Shown: positions 54,239-61,179 of the stretch, piece after piece
Layout: every line of letters begins with the position of its first letter
Numbering within the stretch: position 1 is the first letter of the stretch
DNA from: Pseudomonas sp. NC02
GTDB lineage: Bacteria; Pseudomonadota; Gammaproteobacteria; Pseudomonadales; Pseudomonadaceae
Assembly (NCBI RefSeq): GCF_002874965.1
Contig: NZ_CP025624.1
Span: 2,790,001-2,854,000 of the forward strand
Length of the DNA stretch: 64,000 bases
Reading direction: 5' to 3'
Made by a program: the position numbers and the translations under genes
The notes under the pieces: generated by a model
What the model was told of the DNA's origin: nothing
Databases searched by the model: none
Seen by the model: only the letters and a program-made list of their open reading frames with translations

Positions 54239-54522
54239 CGGCGTGTCCTCGTGCTGTGAATTCTTATTAGGTCGCACAGTCATGTTTCGCTGTGAGCATA
54301 TGTGTATCAAATGAAATTCTGATCAGTCAATCTCTTTCACTGAAAAGTTGTAAATGGATGGATTTGCGCAAAGTACGCCGGTTTAGAGGGCTTTGACTGG
54401 AAGGTCAGCTAAATGCTGCTTGACAGGGCGACTGGAATATCCGAGAAATGACTGAGCTAAATTTCACTGAGTGATCATATGATCACTCTCCAGCACCCAA
54501 AACGGCAGCGGAGCCAAACGCC
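54239..54522. promoter_or_regulatory. Divergent promoter region of the tetritol cluster
   Basis: 284 AT-rich bases between the divergent rbsA-like and rpiB-like genes. Besides the 20-bp palindrome at 54469-54488 it has a direct repeat TTTCACTGA at 54335-54343 and 54462-54470, and TTCTGATCAGTCAA near 54317, which shares the TGATCA core with the palindrome. These are candidate binding sites for the SorC-type regulator. Promoters themselves cannot be pinned down. Confidence 0.6.
54469..54488. promoter_or_regulatory. Perfect 20-bp palindrome, candidate SorC operator
   Basis: GAGTGATCATATGATCACTC reads the same on both strands over 20 bases. It is centred 44 bases upstream of the rpiB-like ATG and about 240 bases upstream of the rbsA-like ATG. 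SorC/DeoR-type tetramers bind such dyads; the regulator gene lies in the same cluster. Confidence 0.7.
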
Positions 54523-54984
54523 ATGAACACACCTTTCCCGGTGGCTATCGGATGCGATGAAGCGGGTTATGAGCTCAAAGAACTGTTGAAGCGCCATATC
54601 GAGGCGCTGGGTTACCCGGTGACGGACTTCGGCACCCACTCCACGGCGCCGGTGCTGTACCCGGACATTGCCCTGGCGGTGGCCACGGCGATCAATGCCG
54701 GCGAGCAACGCTTGGGCGTGCTGGTGTGCGGCACCGGCATCGGCATGGCCATCTCGGCCAACAAAGTCCTGGGGATTCGTGCGGCCCAGGCCCATGACAC
54801 CTATTCGGCGGAGCGGGCACGCAAGAGCAACGATGCGCAGATCCTGTCCATCGGTGCACGGGTGATCGGCGCGGAACTGGCCAAGAGCGTCGTCAAGTCG
54901 TTCCTGGAGTCGGAGTTCGAAGCCGCGCGTTCCGGGGCCAAGGTCGACCGCATCAACGCGATCGAGCGTGACGGGCATCAGTAG
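54523..54984 (+). CDS. RpiB/LacAB family isomerase, DerI/EryI-like (tetrulose-phosphate isomerase)
   Basis: 153 residues. The proton-transfer Cys of RpiB is kept as C69 in VCGTGIGMAISANK. Two ribose-specific positions differ: GCDHxG of E. coli RpiB is GCDEAG (Glu13), and the ring-opening His99 is Ser102 (RKSNDAQ). From memory the segment HDTYSAERA-x-x-SN-x-AQI matches EryI/DerI proteins that convert D-erythrulose 4-P to D-erythrose 4-P. That substrate is acyclic and needs no ring opening. GGAG upstream; divergent from the transporter operon and 63 bases before the regulator. Confidence 0.88.
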   Translation: MNTPFPVAIGCDEAGYELKELLKRHIEALGYPVTDFGTHSTAPVLYPDIALAVATAINAGEQRLGVLVCGTGIGMAISANKVLGIRAAQAHDTYSAERARKSNDAQILSIGARVIGAELAKSVVKSFLESEFEAARSGAKVDRINAIERDGHQ

Positions 54985-55047
54985 TGGACGGAACGGGGCA
55001 AGAGTCGGGAGAATGCGCCTTTGACACCGAAACGGAAGCCCGTGCCC

Positions 55048-56028
55048 ATGAGTGACAGTACCCAGCGCATCGCCAGCGACATCGACCTGATGACCGAAGT
55101 GGCAATGCTCTATTACCTTGAGAACGTCACTCAGGAAGCCATCGCCAAGCGCTTCGACCTGTCCCGGGCAAAAGTCAGCCGCCTGCTCAAACGCGCACGG
55201 GATGAAGGGATTGTCGAGGTGCGGGTGTTGCAGCACCCGGCGATGAACAACGAGCTGGAACAGGCGCTGGTGGAGCGCTTCCAGCTGGACCGCGCGTTGA
55301 TTGCGGTGGACCACAGCGACCCGGACACCCAGCGCTCGGCGGTGGCGAGCCTGGTGGCCAACTACCTGAACAAAACCCTCAGTGACGGCATGATCGTCGC
55401 GGTCGGCATGGGGCGTAACGTCGGTGCGGTGGCCGATAATGTGTTTTTGCCGGTGACCCGCAACTGTACGTTTGTGTGCGCGATTGGCGGTTCGCTCAAG
55501 GCGGGTGAATACATGAACCCCGACCATATTTGCCGGCGCCTGGCCCTGCGGTTTGGTGGCGAGAGTGAAAGCCTGTACGCCCCGGCGCTGGTGGCCAACC
55601 CGGAACTGCGTGGGGTGTTGATCAGCAACGATACGGTGCGTTCCACGCTTGACCGTGCCCGCCGTGCGGACATGGCGTTGATCGGCATCGGTGACATGAG
55701 TGAAAACAGCAACATGGTGCGCATGGGGTGGTTTTCGCCCCAGGAAATCGCCCAGGCGCGGTTGTCCGGCACGGTGGGGGACATGATGGGTTATGACTTC
55801 ATCGACATTCATGGCCAGCCGGCGGTCAACGCGATTCAGGGGCGGGTGATCGGGTTGACGGTGCAGGAGCTGTTTCGGATTCCGGATGTGGTGGCGATTG
55901 CCAGTGAGAATACCAAGGCGGCGGCAACGCTGGGGGCGTTGCGCTCGGGAGTGATCAATACCCTGGCGACCACGGTGACCAATGCTCATACCATCCTTGC
56001 GCTGGATGACGCGACGCGTAAAAGCTGA
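55048..56028 (+). CDS. SorC/DeoR-type sugar-binding transcriptional regulator (EryD-like)
   Basis: 326 residues from the ATG at 55048 with GGAAG upstream; the TTG at 55021 is a less likely start. N-terminal HTH (about 15-55) EVAMLYYLENVTQEAIAKRFDLSRAKVSRLLKRARDEGIVEV, then a SugarBP domain with ECF-like phosphosugar motifs (VAVGMGRNVGAVADN, CAIGGSLKAGEYMNPDHICRRLALRFGG, IGIGDMSENSNMVRMGWFSPQE). EryD, repressor of the Brucella erythritol operon, belongs to this family. It probably represses the cluster until a tetrose phosphate binds. Confidence 0.9.
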   Translation: MSDSTQRIASDIDLMTEVAMLYYLENVTQEAIAKRFDLSRAKVSRLLKRARDEGIVEVRVLQHPAMNNELEQALVERFQLDRALIAVDHSDPDTQRSAVASLVANYLNKTLSDGMIVAVGMGRNVGAVADNVFLPVTRNCTFVCAIGGSLKAGEYMNPDHICRRLALRFGGESESLYAPALVANPELRGVLISNDTVRSTLDRARRADMALIGIGDMSENSNMVRMGWFSPQEIAQARLSGTVGDMMGYDFIDIHGQPAVNAIQGRVIGLTVQELFRIPDVVAIASENTKAAATLGALRSGVINTLATTVTNAHTILALDDATRKS

Positions 56029-56059
56029 CACCGCCGATAGTCCAGGCCTTGAACATCAC

Positions 56060-56159
56060 CTGTGGGAGCTGTCGAGCCTTGGCGAGGCTGCGATGGCATC
56101 ACCGCGGTATGACTGGAGTACCGAGTTGTCTGCATCGCGGACAAGCCCGGCTCCCACAG
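56060..56159. repeat. Degenerate REPIN
   Basis: CTGTGGGAGCTGTCGAGCC at the left and GCCCGGCTCCCACAG at the right are imperfect complements; the centre CTGCGATGGCATC/TGCATCGCGG also partly pairs. Closest to the class at 48534. It separates the convergent SorC and sulfonate-binding genes. Confidence 0.7.
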
Positions 56160-56168
56160 TTGACTGCC

Positions 56169-57122
56169 TCAGGGTTTCCACACCTGCACATCCTGCGCAT
56201 CCACCGCCTTGGGCAACAACCCCGCCTTGAAGAACGCATCCGCAATTTTCTGCTGTTCCCCCAACTGATCCAGCGTCACCGGCTGCACCTCATAACTGCG
56301 ATGAGCATTGGCGGCCTCGACAGTCTCCACATCCAGGTTGCCCCACAATGGCCCCAGCACTTTCGCGGCATCACGCGGGTGGCTCTTCACCCACTCGCCA
56401 GCCTGGTGCAACTGCTCGTACACCAGCTTCAGCACTTCGGGATGCGCCTGGGCATAGGGCGTACCCGTCAAGTAATAGCGCTTGTAACTGGCCAGCCCGG
56501 TACCGTCCGCAAGGGTGCGGGTGGGCAGTTGGCGCTGCACGCTGGTGAGGAACGGTTCCCACGTGACCCAGGCATCAACCTTGTTGTTTTCAAATGCAGC
56601 GCGGCCATCGGCGGGCGTCAGGTACGCCGGCTCGATATCGGAGAAGGCCAGCCCCGCCTTGTTCAAGGCAGCGATCAATAAATAGTGAGTGCCGGCGGCC
56701 TTGGTCACGGCGATTTTCTTGCCTTTCAAATCCGCCAGTTGCTGGATCGGCGAGTCCTTGCGCACCACGATCGCCTGGGCTTGGGGCGAGGGCGCTTCCT
56801 GGGCGAAGTAGGTGAGCTTGGCCTGGGCGGCCTGGGCGAAGATCGGTACGGTGTCGGCCACGTCAGCGCTGATATCCACGTTACCGACGTTGAGTGCTTC
56901 CAGCAGCGGCAGGCCACTGGGGAACTCGTGCCAGGTGACGTCGATGCCGTCGGCCTTGAGGGCTTTTTCCAGGGTGCCCTGGGTTTTCAGCAAGGTGATC
57001 AGGGTCGAGGATTTCTGGTAGCCGATGCGTACGGTTTCCTCGGCCTGAGCGTTCAGGGCGGTGCAGAGGCCCAGTGTGGCAAGGCCTGCGATGAAAAGGC
57101 GATGGAGCGAAAACTGGGGCAT
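56169..57122 (-). CDS. Aliphatic sulfonate-type ABC substrate-binding protein (SsuA-like)
   Basis: 317 residues, signal peptide about 1-27 (AQA-EE). VRIGYQKSSTLITLLKTQGTLEKALKADGIDVTWHEFPSGLPLLEALNVGNVDISADVADTVPIFAQAA is the SsuA hallmark. It is periplasmic and would bind taurine, alkanesulfonate or a sulfate ester. No permease or ATPase gene is adjacent, so it is an orphan that may serve a transporter encoded elsewhere. Its upstream region is very AT-rich (57140-57200), as in promoters of sulfur-starvation genes. Confidence 0.9.
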   Translation of the reverse strand: MPQFSLHRLFIAGLATLGLCTALNAQAEETVRIGYQKSSTLITLLKTQGTLEKALKADGIDVTWHEFPSGLPLLEALNVGNVDISADVADTVPIFAQAAQAKLTYFAQEAPSPQAQAIVVRKDSPIQQLADLKGKKIAVTKAAGTHYLLIAALNKAGLAFSDIEPAYLTPADGRAAFENNKVDAWVTWEPFLTSVQRQLPTRTLADGTGLASYKRYYLTGTPYAQAHPEVLKLVYEQLHQAGEWVKSHPRDAAKVLGPLWGNLDVETVEAANAHRSYEVQPVTLDQLGEQQKIADAFFKAGLLPKAVDAQDVQVWKP

Positions 57123-57260
57123 GGCGTGCTCGACTCTTAATGGATTAAGGTGAGCTTATTGTTCTAAAAAACATTCGATAAATAATTTTTCGATCTTAGC
57201 TTAGGCCTTTATCGGGTGCGCCGTTCGCGGCCTTTCAGCGTCAGGATGAAGGAGGGCGGT
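57123..57260. other. Divergent intergenic region, AT-rich
   Basis: 138 bases between the sulfonate-binding gene (minus) and the phosphoglycerate-mutase-like gene (plus). 57150-57200 is strongly AT-rich and probably holds promoters. GGAGG at 57250-57254 is the plus-strand ribosome site. Confidence 0.4.
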
Positions 57261-57866
57261 ATGCAGTTGTATGTTGTTCGTCACGGCGAAACTCAAGCCA
57301 ATGCCGAGGGGCGTTACCAGGGCTCGCTGGACATTGATCTCAACGAACGGGGCGTGCTGCAGGCGCGGGAGTTGCGGGAAAAATTGCCGGCGCAGATCGA
57401 CGCCGTCATCGTCTCGCCGCTGCGCAGGGCTCAGCAAACGGCGGCCATTGTGTTTGCGGATGATGGGCTGCAACTGCCTACGCTGGATGCGTTTCGTGAG
57501 CGCGGCGTGGGGGTGTTTGAGGGACTGACCCAGGCGGAGGCGGCGCAGCGTTATCCCGACCTTTGGGCGCAGAATATTACCCGGCAATGGGAGCGGGCAC
57601 CCACGGACGGTGAGTCAATCTCGCAGTTCGTCGAGCGCATCCGGGGCGGATTGAATCAGTTGCTGGTGAACCATGGGCAACAGGTGGTGGTGCTGGTTGC
57701 CCATGGGGTTGTCGCCAAGGCGATTCGCGCATTGGTTCGCGATGATTTCTCAGACTTCCTCGACTGGCAGTTGCGCAATGGCGAAGTGCTGAGTCTCAAC
57801 ATCGACGCAGAGCCCAATGTGGCGAGGGAGCTTGCTCCCGTTGGGGTGCGAAGCGCCCCCTGGTAG
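57261..57866 (+). CDS. Phosphoglycerate-mutase-like histidine phosphatase with REPIN-encoded tail
   Basis: 201 residues from the ATG at 57261 (GGAGG six bases upstream). VVRHGETQANAEGRYQG (about 5-21) holds the catalytic His8 and Arg7; SPLRRAQQTA the second Arg; ERGVGVFEG the acid; VLVAHGVVAKAI the second His. It is a full dPGM-superfamily phosphatase of the CobC/GpmB group. The last 15 residues (VARELAPVGVRSAPW, 187-201) are encoded within the REPIN starting at 57818, so the natural stop has been replaced by repeat sequence. Confidence 0.88.
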   Translation: MQLYVVRHGETQANAEGRYQGSLDIDLNERGVLQARELREKLPAQIDAVIVSPLRRAQQTAAIVFADDGLQLPTLDAFRERGVGVFEGLTQAEAAQRYPDLWAQNITRQWERAPTDGESISQFVERIRGGLNQLLVNHGQQVVVLVAHGVVAKAIRALVRDDFSDFLDWQLRNGEVLSLNIDAEPNVARELAPVGVRSAPW

Positions 57867-57948
57867 GCCTCTGCGGTCTTTCAGGATGGGCCGGTCAATG
57901 CTTTTGGGGTTGCTGCGCAACCCAGCGGGAGCAAGCTCCCTCGCCACA
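57818..57948. repeat. REPIN, GCGAGGGAGCTTGCTCCC class, overlapping a gene end
   Basis: TGTGGCGAGGGAGCTTGCTC at the left and its complement at the right, 131 bases in all, with an internal GGGGTGCGAAGCGCCCC hairpin. The left ~49 bases are translated as the tail of the upstream phosphatase. The right end is 20 bases from the stop of the convergent GFA gene. Confidence 0.9.
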
Positions 57949-57967
57949 GTGTGGGTGTGAGTCATGT

Positions 57968-58408
57968 CTACAGGGGAACGCTCAACGCCTGCGCAAACGC
58001 CTGGGGCGTAGGGCTTTCCGGCCAGGTCGGAACACCCTCCGCCAGCGTTACCCACGGCTGCTTGTGCCGCAGCCAGATATGCGCCACCGGCTGCACGGAC
58101 GGGCTCTCATCCAGTGTCCCGACCCGCAGCACAACCAACCCCGGCGCGGCCGTCGTGGTGTTGCAGATCCGCGTATGGCACACCCCGCACAACCGATGTT
58201 CCGAGCGCTGCCCATCAACGTCATAGGCATATTCCGTCAGCGAACCGTCAACCCGCAGCGCATCCGCCGGCAACAGCGCATGCAGGGCAAACGCGCTGCC
58301 GCTCCAGGTCTGGCAGTGGCGGCAATGGCAGGCATACACCGCCAGCGGCGCGTCGGTATCGAGGGTGTAGGTCACGCGGGCGCAGCGACATTGGCCGGTG
58401 AGTGTCAT
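57968..58408 (-). CDS. GFA family protein (glutathione-dependent formaldehyde-activating fold)
   Basis: 146 residues from the ATG at 58408. The zinc ligands of the GFA fold are present: C7 and C9 (GQCRCA), C27, C29 and C32 (CHCRHCQ), C74 and C77 (LCGVCHTRIC). The beta-core contains GSAFALHALLPADALRV. Most such proteins have no proven substrate; some bind glutathione adducts. Divergent from the LysR gene at 58526. Confidence 0.9.
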   Translation of the reverse strand: MTLTGQCRCARVTYTLDTDAPLAVYACHCRHCQTWSGSAFALHALLPADALRVDGSLTEYAYDVDGQRSEHRLCGVCHTRICNTTTAAPGLVVLRVGTLDESPSVQPVAHIWLRHKQPWVTLAEGVPTWPESPTPQAFAQALSVPL

Positions 58409-58525
58409 CAAAAACGATCCTGTGCAAAGTGAGGGCGAAAGCCCCATCGGTTATGCTCGCCAGCATGCCGCAGCCTCCGAACAAAGAACATCCGCCAAAA
58501 CTGCCCAGCGGCTCACAGGAAATGT

Positions 58526-59419
58526 ATGAACGCCCCGCAACTCCAATGGGAAACCCAGCGCGCCTTCCTCGCCGTGTTGCGCACCGGCAGCCTGTCGGGC
58601 GCGGCCCGTTTGCTGGGGATCGCCCAGGCCACCGCGCGGCGAAGGATCGAGGCCCTGGAGCAGAGCGTCGGGGTCAGCCTGTTTATCCGCTCACCCGCCG
58701 GGCTGTTGCCCACCGACACGGCCAAGGACCTGATCAGCCACGTTGAAGCGATGGCCGTTGCCGCCAACGCCTTCAGCCGCGCAGCCTCGGCCGACACGGC
58801 CCTCGCCGGCGGCACGGTGCGGCTCACCAGCGGCAAGCTGCTGGGCGTTGAAGTGCTGCCGCCCATGTTGCGCAGCCTGCGCCGTGATCATCCGCAATTG
58901 GCCATCGAACTGAGCGTATCCAATCGGCTCCAGGCACTTGCCCGGCAAGAGGCCGACGTCGCCGTACGCATCCGTCGCCCGGTCGAATCCACGGTGGTCG
59001 CGCGCAAGGTCGGCGACCTTCACGTAGGGTTGTACGCCGCACCCGAACTGTTGGCAGAGCAGGGCACGCCGGACACCGTTGCGCAATTGCACGGCTACCC
59101 GCTGATCGGGCCGGACCGCAACTTGCTGGAGATCGAATTCCTGGGTGAGCGCGGTTTCGACTGTTCGGCGCCCAGTACGGTGATTCGCACCGACGATCAC
59201 CTCGCGCAGTTGGCCGCTCTGCGTGCGGGGCTGGGGATCGGCGTGTGTTCAGCCCAGGTGGCACAACGTCACGGGCTGGTGCGGGTGTTGCCCGCGCAGG
59301 TGGATTTCAAGGTTGACGTGTGGATCGCCATGCATCAGGACATGCGCAAGGTCCCGCGCATCGCCGTGGTGTTCGATGGCTTGGGCGCGGCCCTGACGGA
59401 CTTCTTTCAGCCGCGATAA
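58526..59419 (+). CDS. LysR family regulator
   Basis: 297 residues. HTH at about 8-68: TGSLSGAARLLGIAQATARRRIEALEQSVGVSLFIR, an unusual variant of the A-x-x-L-x-x-S-x-x-A-V-S helix with Thr-Ala-Arg. The C-terminal domain has VAVRIRRPVESTVVARKVGDLHVGLYAAPELL. Divergent from the GFA gene, a possible target. Its stop lies within the remnant of another, opposite-strand LysR gene (see 59407). Confidence 0.88.
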   Translation: MNAPQLQWETQRAFLAVLRTGSLSGAARLLGIAQATARRRIEALEQSVGVSLFIRSPAGLLPTDTAKDLISHVEAMAVAANAFSRAASADTALAGGTVRLTSGKLLGVEVLPPMLRSLRRDHPQLAIELSVSNRLQALARQEADVAVRIRRPVESTVVARKVGDLHVGLYAAPELLAEQGTPDTVAQLHGYPLIGPDRNLLEIEFLGERGFDCSAPSTVIRTDDHLAQLAALRAGLGIGVCSAQVAQRHGLVRVLPAQVDFKVDVWIAMHQDMRKVPRIAVVFDGLGAALTDFFQPR

Positions 59420-59466
59420 CGCAACGCTTCCACCAACAGCGCAAATGCGGGTGAAGCCTGGCGGCC
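59407..59466 (-). pseudogene. 3' remnant of a LysR-type gene
   Basis: On the minus strand 59466 to 59407 reads G-R-Q-A-S-P-A-F-A-L-L-V-E-A-L-R-Y-R-G then TGA. This is a common C-terminal sequence of one Pseudomonas LysR subfamily (RQASPAFALLVEALRY). Nothing upstream continues it. The last 13 bases overlap the end of the plus-strand LysR gene. Recognition is from memory of the family, so moderately sure. Confidence 0.55.
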
Positions 59467-59469
59467 ACC

Positions 59470-59562
59470 ATGACCCATATCGCGATTAACGAAATGCTCG
59501 ACGGCAAGGTGGTGGACTGTATGGAGCAGGTCAGCGACGCTCAGTACTCGACCGCGCAATAA
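59470..59562 (+). pseudogene. 3' remnant of a cupin-family gene
   Basis: The frame reads MTHIAINEMLDGKVVDCMEQ then VSDAQYSTAQ and a stop. This matches the C-terminus of small cupin proteins ([25 protein letters not shown]). The frame has a TGA a few codons upstream and no further cupin sequence, so only the end remains. Its 3' part overlaps the end of the minus-strand thioesterase gene. Confidence 0.55.
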
Positions 59563-60109
59563 CACCTGAACGGTGCTCCTCCTCGCGCAACTGGGCGCTC
59601 ATGGTGTCGCAACTGTGCGTCCACGCCCTCAGCCATTCAGGCATCGCGGGTGATACCTCGGCCAATCCCAGCTCCCGCACAAAATCTGCGGCGGGGAGGG
59701 TGCCCTTGGCCGAGCGAAACAGCCCGCGCATCACCACTACTCCGACCACGCGGCCCCGGCTGACGAAGCGGTGCTCCATCACGCTCCATTTTTGATCCCA
59801 GCCCAGAATCCGGGTGTGGATTTCAAACGCTTCGAACAGCTTCAATTCCCGTCGGAACTTGCCCCAGGTGTCACCGACAACCGGCAGCGCCTTATTGCGC
59901 AAAGCCACGCGAAATGCGCCGCTGCGCAGTACGAAATCCATGCGCCCGACATCGGCCAGGGTGAAATACCGGCCGTTGGTGACGTGCCGGTTGAGGTCAA
60001 GGTCCAGCGGCCAGACACGCATCCGTACAACGGTGGTGGCCAGGCCATCGACGGGCTTGCGCCAGGGGCGCCGAAACAGCATGAGCAGTAAGCGAAACCA
60101 GAGATTCAT
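59531..60109 (-). CDS. Thioesterase family protein (hot-dog fold, THEM6-like)
   Basis: 192 residues. After a short hydrophobic N-terminus (about 2-14) the hot-dog core contains VWPLDLDLNRHVTNGRYFTLADVGRMDFVLRSG, the 4-hydroxybenzoyl-CoA-thioesterase-like pattern, then EAFEIHTRILGWDQKWSVMEHRF. Likely an acyl-CoA thioesterase. Its last ~10 codons lie in the cupin-remnant sequence, so the C-terminus may have been altered by the rearrangement there. Confidence 0.82.
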   Translation of the reverse strand: MNLWFRLLLMLFRRPWRKPVDGLATTVVRMRVWPLDLDLNRHVTNGRYFTLADVGRMDFVLRSGAFRVALRNKALPVVGDTWGKFRRELKLFEAFEIHTRILGWDQKWSVMEHRFVSRGRVVGVVVMRGLFRSAKGTLPAADFVRELGLAEVSPAMPEWLRAWTHSCDTMSAQLREEEHRSGVIARSSTERR

Positions 60110-60215
60110 GAATTAGCCGAGCAGTGATTGAAGCTCGCACTGTAGTGCGGAGGAATCAGGTAAGGTAGGTGCGCAAATGACTTATTTCATGCGAAAAGCG
60201 CAATCTGGAATTTTT

Positions 60216-61178
60216 ATGCACATTACCCTGCTCCTGGCCGATCGGTGTTCGGCTGCCAGCGCCACGCTCGCCCTTGAGATGCTGAGTGCGGCCAATCTGT
60301 TTGCCGAGGGCAAGCAGCCCTTTGAAGTGGTCGTCGTCTCGCTCGACGGTCAGGTCGTCAACGCTTGGGGCGGGCAGTGCTTGCAGGTTGATTGTTCGAT
60401 GGCACAAGTAGGGCACACGGATCTGGTGCTGATACCGGGGTTTTTGTTCACCTTGAAAGAGGCCTTGCCGGCGTTTCCCGCCTACGGTGCATGGCTGCGC
60501 AAGCAGCACGCGCAAGGCGCGGTGGTTGCATCAATGTGCACCGCCGCGTTCATGCTTGCCGAGAACGGTCTACTGGATGGGTTGCGCGCCACCACTCACT
60601 GGGCTTTTGCCGAACTCTTTGCCCGGCGCTACCCCGGGGTGACGTTGCAGGAGACGCAGATCCTCTGTGAAGAAAACCGGGTGATCACCAGCGGCGGGGC
60701 GAGTGCTGCGATGGACCTGCTGTTGCATCTGATACGCCGCTTCGGCACACCGGAGTTGGCGCATACCTGCAGCAAGTACCTGCTGATCGACAACGTGCGC
60801 AGTGAGCAATCCATCTATGTGATGTGGTCATCGCCTAAAAATCACGGCGACGGAGATATTTTGCGGGTGCAACACTGGCTGGAGCAGCACTTTGCACAAG
60901 CCGTTGTAATCGATGACCTGGCTCGGCGCTTTGGTTTTGGCGTTCGCAATTTCAAGCGGCGCTTCAAGGAGGCCACCGGCTATACACCCATTGCCTACCT
61001 GCAAACCCTGCGTTTGGAGCGGGCCAAGCTACTGCTGGAAACCACCCGCATGACGCTGGACAGCATCACCTACGCCGTAGGCTATGAGGACAGCAATTCC
61101 TTCCGCCGCTTATTTGAGCAACGGGTGGGTGTGTTGCCGGTGGCTTATCGCAAGAAATTCCAGCCCGCCCTCAACTGA
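60216..61178 (+). CDS. GlxA-type AraC regulator with DJ-1/PfpI domain
   Basis: 320 residues from the ATG at 60216 (GGA-rich site just upstream); two earlier in-frame ATGs (60177, 60189) are possible. The N-terminal DJ-1/PfpI-like domain (about 1-190) has the Cys elbow at C108 (VVASMCTAAFMLAENGLLDGLRATTHW). The C-terminal AraC HTH (about 215-318) has VIDDLARRFGFGVRNFKRRFKEATGYTPIAYLQTLRLERAKLLL. GlxA regulators often control arginine, carnitine or glycine-betaine catabolism; the ligand here is unknown. Confidence 0.9.
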   Translation: MHITLLLADRCSAASATLALEMLSAANLFAEGKQPFEVVVVSLDGQVVNAWGGQCLQVDCSMAQVGHTDLVLIPGFLFTLKEALPAFPAYGAWLRKQHAQGAVVASMCTAAFMLAENGLLDGLRATTHWAFAELFARRYPGVTLQETQILCEENRVITSGGASAAMDLLLHLIRRFGTPELAHTCSKYLLIDNVRSEQSIYVMWSSPKNHGDGDILRVQHWLEQHFAQAVVIDDLARRFGFGVRNFKRRFKEATGYTPIAYLQTLRLERAKLLLETTRMTLDSITYAVGYEDSNSFRRLFEQRVGVLPVAYRKKFQPALN

Positions 61179-61179
61179 G

